Positions 13,835 to 19,009 of a stretch of 19,009 nt of DNA are shown here, in pieces. Position numbers and translations under genes: made by a program. Numbering within the stretch: the stretch's first letter is position 1; the number at the start of each line of letters is the position of its first letter. A model generated the notes under the pieces. It saw only the letters and a program-made list of their open reading frames with translations, had not been told where the DNA came from and searched no databases. The stretch covers positions 1 through 19,009 of the forward strand of contig JBKCHH010000094.1 in NCBI GenBank assembly GCA_046302855.1, written 5' to 3'. The DNA comes from JBKCHH01 sp046302855 (GTDB lineage: Bacteria; Pseudomonadota; Alphaproteobacteria; Rickettsiales; UBA8987).

Positions 13835-13986
13835 GTCATTGCGAGGAAGTCTCGCCGAAGCCTTAGCGTAGGCGGACGACAAAGCAATCCATAAACAAGG
13901 TAGAGTCTTAAGTTTCAGACAATTTTTGCAAGAAAAGCCATTTTGTGGATTGCTTTGCCAAAAATTTATTTTTGGCTCGCAATGAC
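13835..13986. repeat. Dispersed palindromic repeat, copy D (full two-arm element, 152 bp)
   Basis: The ends are perfect 11-base inverted repeats: GTCATTGCGAG at 13835-13845 and CTCGCAATGAC at 13976-13986. The left arm holds a GC-rich hairpin module (TCGCCGAAGC...TAGGCGGA) and ends CGACAAAGCAATCCATAAA. The centre has CAAGGTAGAGTCTTAAGTTT and TTTTTGCAAGAAAAGCCATT, related to copies A and C. The right arm begins TGTGGATTGCTTTG and holds the AT-rich module CCAAAAATTTATTTTTGG. No target duplication is obvious. It fills most of the gap 13773-14009 between two converging genes and may end transcripts from both sides. Confidence 0.92.
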
Positions 13987-14009
13987 TTTATTTCCCACTA
14001 GCACAACAA

Positions 14010-15173
14010 CTAAAAAAGCCTATCGCCACCTTCAATATTGGGCAGGCCTAAAAACTGGCGTTTTTCATTTACGGTCATAAAGGTTGATTTCTCTACCCTT
14101 TCCCACAGTTTGTGGCGTTTTTCGCTAACGGCATCAATGCTGTTTTTATCTATTGAGAGTTCAATATTATCATCTGGATAAAACTTTTGAAACCAGTTGT
14201 TTAAACTAGTGGTTAAGTTTTCCATTATGGGCAAAATGGTTTGCTCCCAAAGGGAAAGCCTTGCTTCAGAAAGATTGCTGTAGGTGTTATCCCCCGGAAT
14301 GCCAAGCATTTGCGGTGGCACACCAAAGGCAAGGGCAATTTCTCGGCTGGAAAGATTCTTGCTTTCAATAAAATCCATGTCTTTGGGCGAAAGGCTCATT
14401 TCTTTCCAATCAAGCCCACCTTCTAGAATCATTGGCCTGCTGTTGTTAATGGTGCCAGAAAACTTTTGCTCAATTTCATTTTTAAGCCTAGAAAATTGCT
14501 TTTCGTTCAAATAGCTTTCATTCTTTACAATTAAAGCACCACTTGGCCTTGCTGAGTTTTGAAGCAGGGCTTGATTCCACTCACTTGCTTGGTTATGCTG
14601 GTCTATAGCAAACCTAGCCGATTCTATTTGCGAAATTCCATACCAATCAGAAAAGGGGTTAAAGCTCTTTAGGTGCAAAATTAAAGACTTGTAAGAGATT
14701 TGATCTAAAGGGTAAGAAAACTCCTTTTCATTTACCTTATACTTATATCCTAGAGGAATATTACCCTTACCTTCGATAATTTTTATTCTATCGGGGCGTA
14801 GGGTATAGATTTCTTTCAAGGCACCATCTACGCCCAAATTGCCCAGAATAAAGCTATTTCCAGAAAGTAATTTGTAAGAAACCACCCTTTCTATAAAGGC
14901 AGAGATGGAATCCATAGGGTTTGGTTCTAAAATAACCTTGTTTAGCGGGTGGTTATTGGCTATTTGGTTATTTTCCTTTAGCAAAAACTTTACTGAGCCA
15001 CAGGCAGTCGCAATTAGCGAAACCGCCTTATTGGCAATTACATTTTTTAAGTAAGCTTCTTCCGCAAACTTTGTATAGTTTCTATCACTCCACACGGCTT
15101 TGGAGTTTTCTATTACATAGGAAGAAATATCATTATAAAATTCAGGCCTTGCCTTTTTGGATAATTTGAACAT
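14010..15173 (-). CDS. HK97-family portal protein, gene-transfer-agent type, solitary
   Basis: 387 residues, near the usual length of HK97-type/GTA portals. Portal proteins form the dodecameric ring through which DNA enters the capsid. Family features: NVIANKAVSLIATACGSVKF near the N-terminus, LNKVILEPNPMDSISAFIER, SYKLLSGNSFILGNLG, ETYRIKII-like text YTLRPDRIKIIEGKG, SFNPFSDWYGISQIESARFA, and FGVPPQMLGIPGDNTYSNLS near 297-316, which is highly characteristic. No terminase, protease, major capsid or tail gene is adjacent, so this is not an ordinary prophage. In Rickettsiales and other alphaproteobacteria, gene-transfer-agent genes are often scattered, which fits. The reading frame is intact. 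ATG at 15173 lies 67 bases behind the MFS gene on the same strand; no Shine-Dalgarno. Confidence 0.93.
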   Translation of the reverse strand: MFKLSKKARPEFYNDISSYVIENSKAVWSDRNYTKFAEEAYLKNVIANKAVSLIATACGSVKFLLKENNQIANNHPLNKVILEPNPMDSISAFIERVVSYKLLSGNSFILGNLGVDGALKEIYTLRPDRIKIIEGKGNIPLGYKYKVNEKEFSYPLDQISYKSLILHLKSFNPFSDWYGISQIESARFAIDQHNQASEWNQALLQNSARPSGALIVKNESYLNEKQFSRLKNEIEQKFSGTINNSRPMILEGGLDWKEMSLSPKDMDFIESKNLSSREIALAFGVPPQMLGIPGDNTYSNLSEARLSLWEQTILPIMENLTTSLNNWFQKFYPDDNIELSIDKNSIDAVSEKRHKLWERVEKSTFMTVNEKRQFLGLPNIEGGDRLF

Positions 15174-15181
15174 GGGTTTGC

Positions 15182-15202
15182 TACAAGAGTTGGTTTCTTG
15201 TA
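15182..15202. repeat. Small inverted repeat before the portal gene
   Basis: TACAAGA (15182-15188) and TCTTGTA (15196-15202) with 7 bases between, just upstream of the portal ATG in the 67-base gap after the MFS gene. It could form a hairpin near the portal start. No T-run for an intrinsic terminator. Could be chance. Confidence 0.3.
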
Positions 15203-15240
15203 AGCTAGTGCAAGATTTTTTATTCAGGAAGGGGGTATTT

Positions 15241-16452
15241 TTAAGATTTTCTCTTCCTCAAACCCCTTTCCGCATAGAAAAACAGTAGCGGAACAATTAG
15301 GGTTAGGGCTATAGAGGTTAAGCCAATGGTTGGCACATTTACCAGTTTACTACCATCATCTACTAAAATTAGGGAGGAATAATAGGCGCCAAGGGCGCAG
15401 GCCATATGGGTAATTGATGATTGTAGCGACATATACGCTCCCCTTTGCTCTGCGGGCGGTATTTTACTAGAAAGGGTTTGGGCGCAAACGTTTCTACCTG
15501 TCATGGCAACCATAAAGCAAATGAATATTAGTAGTATGGGTATTGTTGGCACTATATTTTCATACCAAACAAAGCCGGCGGATATAGCTAGAACTAACAA
15601 GAGAGAAAAGAATAAAACCGTTTTAGTGGCGGAATATTTATCAACTAGTTTTCCGGCAAGTCGCATAGTAAAAAAGCTAATGCCACCACCAAAAAAGTAT
15701 AGTAGCCCTAAATTTTCTCTAGGGTAATTAAGGTTTATTTGTAAATGAGCAGAAATATTTGGAATTATTATAAAGCCAGACATCATGGATAGTGCCATAA
15801 AAGCATAGGCAGATAGGGCAAGTTTTGATTCTAAAATTTTTAGCAAATTTTTGAATCTTACAAATAGGGGTTCAGATTTTAAATAGGGTTTATGATAGGG
15901 TAGAAACCTATAAGCAATTATGGTTACAATTATCCCCAGTATTCCGGTAGTAATAAAGGGCATATGCCAAGAAAATATTCTAGATAATTCTAACCCAAAG
16001 GGAACGCCTATTACAGATGCAAGCGAAAATCCGCCCATTACCTTGCCCATAGCAATGCCGCGCCTTTGTGGTGGAATATAATCTGCTATTAGGGAAATAG
16101 AAAGGGCAGTTAGTGGGCCACCAAAGGCGCCAGCTATAAGCCTTGATACAATCATAGATTCTTTATTCCACACAATAGCGCCAGAAAGGGTTGCAAGCGA
16201 TAGGCCAATTAAGGTAAAAATTATGGCGTTTTTGCGGGGGAATTGATCTAAAAACAAGGCAACAAGCAGACCCACAATAGAGGCGGCAAAGGTATAAATG
16301 CCGCCAATTAAGCCAATATCATGCGCTGGAATATTTAGCGATTTTGCAAAATCTGGCCCCAGCGGCATAACCATCATAAAATCTAAAATATTTACAAACT
16401 GAATAAGGGCAGCAATTAATATAACCCTGCCTTCTTTTATAGACCCTTGCAT
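15241..16452 (-). CDS. Major facilitator superfamily transporter
   Basis: 403 residues with about 12 hydrophobic helices, the normal MFS size. Inner-membrane secondary transporter; substrate unknown, most likely an exporter of the AraJ/bicyclomycin type. The first helix reads LIQFVNILDFMMVMPLGPDF. The loop between helices 2 and 3 (LDQFPRKNAIIFTLIG) corresponds to MFS motif A, in a degenerate form; SLIADYIPPQRRGIAMGKVM is the conserved helix 4-5 loop, and the second half has AGKLVDKYSATKTVLFFSLL. ATG at 16452 gives the normal start. It lies behind the pseudopilin genes (55-base gap) and ahead of the portal gene on the same strand, but shares no evident function with either. Confidence 0.92.
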   Translation of the reverse strand: MQGSIKEGRVILIAALIQFVNILDFMMVMPLGPDFAKSLNIPAHDIGLIGGIYTFAASIVGLLVALFLDQFPRKNAIIFTLIGLSLATLSGAIVWNKESMIVSRLIAGAFGGPLTALSISLIADYIPPQRRGIAMGKVMGGFSLASVIGVPFGLELSRIFSWHMPFITTGILGIIVTIIAYRFLPYHKPYLKSEPLFVRFKNLLKILESKLALSAYAFMALSMMSGFIIIPNISAHLQINLNYPRENLGLLYFFGGGISFFTMRLAGKLVDKYSATKTVLFFSLLLVLAISAGFVWYENIVPTIPILLIFICFMVAMTGRNVCAQTLSSKIPPAEQRGAYMSLQSSITHMACALGAYYSSLILVDDGSKLVNVPTIGLTSIALTLIVPLLFFYAERGLRKRKS

Positions 16453-16507
16453 GTATTTTTTGAAAACTTTGATAAGGCAATATAACCTTCAAGTAAAGTT
16501 CAAGTTA

Positions 16508-17248
16508 TTAAGGTAGAAGAAATCTCAATATACAAACCCTCTCTTTATTATTTGGCCCTACTTGGTAAGCACCAGCATTAACACAGTCTGTAGGAGGTCT
16601 ACCACCTGTAATTGGACCACCATCGAAACCTGTAATTGAACCACTAGTTGGCAATCCATCATCATACTTATTATCTAAAAAGAAAGAATCTTCACCACTA
16701 ATTCCGGGACCCTGTCCATTTGGTGCCCCACCTCCAGACCATGAAGGTGGGCCTAATTGAATACTATGAATTTTTAATGCATTATGAGTTAATATAAGGT
16801 ATCCTGCCCCCTGTATTTTTGATGCAGGTATGTTCCTAGTATTTTCATTTATAACACTAAGTTCCTCAGATGGAGAAAATATAGGGTTAAAATCGTTCAA
16901 ACCGGCAATAAAAAGATGATGCCAGGCCAAAATTGATTCTGTCGTTTTGTTTGTGCCACTAATTAAAACAGTATCCCAATTAATTATACCATTGTTTCTA
17001 ATAGTCCCAATATTATTAAAACTAGCCCCTGGAATATCTCCCAAATCACCCGGCAAGGCCTTATAAGAATCTCTAAAACTGCTAAAGGCGGTGGTGAAAT
17101 TAGTTATATCATTATACACAGAAATTAATTTGGCATTTTTTATCATGGTTTGAGAGCTTAAAATGCCAGCTACAACAAGGGCTATAATTACCAAAACTAT
17201 CGAAAGTTCTACCAAGGTAAAACCATTATTATTTTTAGAATATACCAT
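16508..17248 (-). CDS. Type IV pilin/pseudopilin-like protein (second of pair)
   Basis: About 246 residues. A prepilin N-terminus: short positive leader MVYSKNNNG, then FTLVELSIVLVIIALVVAGI, with cleavage expected after Gly9 and the conserved Glu at mature position 5. The globular part begins FRDSYKALPGDLGDIPGASF, a pattern seen in a bacterial pseudopilin family. Further on come FLDNKYDDGLPTSGSITG and a C-terminal cysteine pair (CVNAGAYQVGPNNKERVC) before LRFLL. The protein would sit in the inner membrane and be assembled by a type II/IV pilus machine not seen here. The frame can also start at TTG 17257; I prefer ATG at 17248, with GGGGGA upstream. It overlaps the first pilin gene by 14 bases. 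Confidence 0.88.
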   Translation of the reverse strand: MVYSKNNNGFTLVELSIVLVIIALVVAGILSSQTMIKNAKLISVYNDITNFTTAFSSFRDSYKALPGDLGDIPGASFNNIGTIRNNGIINWDTVLISGTNKTTESILAWHHLFIAGLNDFNPIFSPSEELSVINENTRNIPASKIQGAGYLILTHNALKIHSIQLGPPSWSGGGAPNGQGPGISGEDSFFLDNKYDDGLPTSGSITGFDGGPITGGRPPTDCVNAGAYQVGPNNKERVCILRFLLP

Positions 17249-18266
17249 TATTACCAATCCCCCTTATGTTTTTATTATCTATTGTTTCGTTAATGTCAAA
17301 GTTATCAAGCCAAAACTGTAATCTGCAAGCTCTTCTATCGCCAGCCGCGGCACAGGTTGGGTTAGAGCCAATAGGATCTACATTGCGCCCAAGCACTCTA
17401 CCAGTTGCAAAATTACCATCATCCATTTTACTTTCCACCTTAAATGCTTCATTTTGGTTCAAGGCACCATTACCAAGGGTAGAGGAAGAGCTACTATTAG
17501 CACCAAGAATAAGGAAATTTGGGTTATTACCCTTTGCTGGCATTGATGCTTCATCACCACCAAAAATATAACCAACTGAACCTTTAGATAAATTGGCAGG
17601 GATGGCATTTTGCCCCACGGTAAAATTAGCATTTGCAACATAGGCCAAATCTATCATTTGGGTAAGGGATAGCTGCTGGATGGCGGAATTTCTTTCATCT
17701 GGTATACTAGCATTGCTATCATCATTTATAATAGCATTGCCATTACCATTTGTGGCTCCACTAATAAAGGTGCTTGCCCTAGCAAAATCACCCGGTATTG
17801 CAACATTTACGGTGTTTCTGCCTATATTTACTAGAATCCTATTGCTTTCAGGAACAATTGCTGGTGGGATTGGGTTTGGTTGCAAGGTATTTTTTGTATT
17901 ATCAAAACAAGCAAAGGTTCTTATATTATCATAATTGGCGGTGTTAGAATTATCTAAACAGCCAGTAGTTGGGCAGGCACCATTATCATAACAGGGCAGG
18001 CAACTAATGCCTGTATTAGAACAATCGCATATTGGCCTAACAAGTCCAACTACAAAAAATCTTTTTAAGCTAGAATCACCCTTGCAACGATATTTTCTAT
18101 TAAAATTCTGCACGGCCAAGTTTATAGCACCAACCTCACTTACTACTACATCTACCTTGTAGGCACGCAAAAAGTTAGTAATAGAAAGGCCAGCCCCAGC
18201 TATTAACCCTATAATAACTAGCACTATAGCCATTTCTGCAAGGGAAAAGCCTGAAGATTTTTTCAT
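17235..18266 (-). CDS. Pseudopilin-like protein with cysteine-rich insert (first of pair)
   Basis: 343 residues. The leader MKKSSG is followed by FSLAEMAIVLVIIGLIAGAG, a prepilin peptidase site with Glu at mature position 5. After helix 1, residues 61-120 hold eight cysteines (61, 80, 82, 89, 92, 98, 103, 120), unusual in pilins and suggesting disulfides or a metal site. The later region has the family text VESKMDDGNFATGRVLGR, then a C-terminal Cys pair (CAAAGDRRAC) before LQFWL, as in the second pilin, so both are one family. Its ATG overlaps the glpX stop by 4 bases (ATGA), and its end overlaps the next pilin gene, so the three genes are translationally coupled. It would be exported and processed by a prepilin peptidase encoded elsewhere. 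Confidence 0.87.
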   Translation of the reverse strand: MKKSSGFSLAEMAIVLVIIGLIAGAGLSITNFLRAYKVDVVVSEVGAINLAVQNFNRKYRCKGDSSLKRFFVVGLVRPICDCSNTGISCLPCYDNGACPTTGCLDNSNTANYDNIRTFACFDNTKNTLQPNPIPPAIVPESNRILVNIGRNTVNVAIPGDFARASTFISGATNGNGNAIINDDSNASIPDERNSAIQQLSLTQMIDLAYVANANFTVGQNAIPANLSKGSVGYIFGGDEASMPAKGNNPNFLILGANSSSSSTLGNGALNQNEAFKVESKMDDGNFATGRVLGRNVDPIGSNPTCAAAGDRRACRLQFWLDNFDINETIDNKNIRGIGNNGIF

Positions 18267-19009
18267 ACAAATTTCTTTTTGCTAAAGTTATGCCTTGTTT
18301 CAATAAAGCGGATAGTGCCAGTTTTAGAACGCATTACAATACTATGGGTATAGGTAAATTCGCCCATTTTTCTAACCCCCTTTAACATCCAACCACTAGT
18401 TACTCCAGTGGCGGCAAACATTACATCCCCACTAGCTAGTTCATTTAAGGCATAAATTTTGTTAATATCTTTTATCCCCATTCTTTTTGCCCTTTCTATT
18501 TGAATGGCTTCATCTTTTCCAGAAAAAATTAGCCTGCCCTGCATCTGCCCACCGGTTGATTTAAGTGCCGCTGCGGCCAGCACCCCTTCTGGTGCACCAC
18601 CAATCCCTAGATACATATCCACCCCAGTTTCTGGCATGGTTGTGGCTATAATGCCAGCTACATCACCATCTGAAATAAGCTGGATTTTTGCCCCAACTTC
18701 CCTAACCTTGGCAACAATTTCTTCATGCCTTGGCCTTTCTAATATTACCACTAGTAAATCTTCCACATCACATTTTTTTGCCTTGGCTAGATTTTTTAAA
18801 TTCTTTACGGGGGAAGAATTAATATCAATTAAATCTGGCGGTAGGTTTGGGCCAACCGCAATCTTATCCATATAAACATCTGGAGCATTTAAAAAACCAC
18901 CTTTATTCGAAATAGCAATTACCGATAGGGCATTTTGCCTGCCCTTTGCACAAATAGTAGTTCCCTCTAGCGGATCTAGCGCAATATCTACCTCTGGCCC
19001 CTTGCCACT
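18263..19009 (-). CDS. glpX: Class II fructose-1,6-bisphosphatase (5' end beyond window)
   Basis: The last 249 residues of a protein usually about 320 long; the N-terminus lies past 19009. It hydrolyses fructose-1,6-bisphosphate to fructose-6-phosphate in gluconeogenesis. The frame is open to the window edge, and the part before the internal Met at 18871 clearly belongs: VDIALDPLEGTTICAKGRQN carries the metal-site DPLEGT motif, followed by ISNKGGFLNAPDVYMDKIAV. Further family text: DGDVAGIIATTMPETGVDMY, GIGGAPEGVLAAAALKSTGG, DVMFAATGVTSGWMLKGV, and the C-terminal SIVMRSKTGTIRFIETRHNF. The stop TGA overlaps the ATG of the first pilin gene by 4 bases. Confidence 0.95.
   Translation of the reverse strand, partial: SGKGPEVDIALDPLEGTTICAKGRQNALSVIAISNKGGFLNAPDVYMDKIAVGPNLPPDLIDINSSPVKNLKNLAKAKKCDVEDLLVVILERPRHEEIVAKVREVGAKIQLISDGDVAGIIATTMPETGVDMYLGIGGAPEGVLAAAALKSTGGQMQGRLIFSGKDEAIQIERAKRMGIKDINKIYALNELASGDVMFAATGVTSGWMLKGVRKMGEFTYTHSIVMRSKTGTIRFIETRHNFSKKKFV

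Noticed and set aside
1863..13986. CRISPR array from the recurring GTCATTGCGAG words
   Set aside because: Copies are far apart, in both orientations and palindromic, with no regular spacers or cas genes.
14010..15173. Prophage
   Set aside because: Only the portal gene is present; no integrase, terminase, capsid, tail or lysis gene and no attachment repeats.
18504..18875. Plus-strand open frame opposite glpX
   Set aside because: It is antisense to a conserved enzyme and has no start signal.

Overview
This is an AT-rich, tightly packed bacterial chromosome segment, most likely from an alphaproteobacterium of the Rickettsiales or a related low-GC lineage. The evidence is: a rpsB-tsf-pyrH cluster; an IlvB with the GEAS form of the thiamine-diphosphate motif, which I recall as common in alphaproteobacteria; a ferredoxin-NADP reductase of the thioredoxin-reductase-like type; a lone HK97/gene-transfer-agent portal gene with no phage neighbours; Mrp antiporter pieces; and dispersed palindromic repeats in the gaps. 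The species cannot be named from the sequence alone.

Layout. 1-1741 (minus): an RND efflux pair, adaptor plus the start of the permease. 1919-4823 (minus): holC, ilvB and an unrecognised membrane/coiled-coil gene overlapping the end of ilvB. 4911-5993 (plus): ferredoxin-NADP reductase. 6026-6711 (minus): an AlkB-type dioxygenase directly behind tRNA-His. 6798-7683 (plus): two Mrp Na+/H+ antiporter pieces, the G subunit and a detached MrpA C-terminal module. 7676-10245 (minus): rpsB-tsf-pyrH with a recognisable promoter and leader. 10378-11130 (minus): fliR, divergent from lipB (11159-11776, plus) across only 28 bases. 11789-12323: a small GIY-YIG nuclease gene enclosed by inverted copies of a dispersed repeat. 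12444-13772 (plus): an unrecognised acidic protein with an 11-C tract in its Pro/Thr linker. 13835-13986: the best-preserved copy of the repeat. 14010-16452 (minus): GTA-like portal protein and an MFS transporter. 16508-19009 (minus): glpX followed by two overlapping pseudopilin genes.

How genes work together. The clear functional groups are the tripartite efflux pump, the translation/UMP kinase cluster, the partial Mrp antiporter and the pilin pair. The rest is a mosaic of single genes (ilvB without a small subunit next to it, fliR without other flagellar genes, portal without head genes), as expected in genomes whose operons have been scattered. Several genes (fliR, lipB, mnhG, the reductase, perhaps pyrH) have a -10-like hexamer ending 6-9 bases before ATG and no obvious Shine-Dalgarno, which suggests leaderless transcripts.

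The most interesting structure is a modular repeat family. Each arm starts GTCATTGCGAG, ends AAGCAATCC, and has an exchangeable hairpin between. It occurs at four places, twice as a two-armed element with a shared centre, and it brackets the GIY-YIG gene in inverted orientation. No gap between genes exceeds 300 bases.
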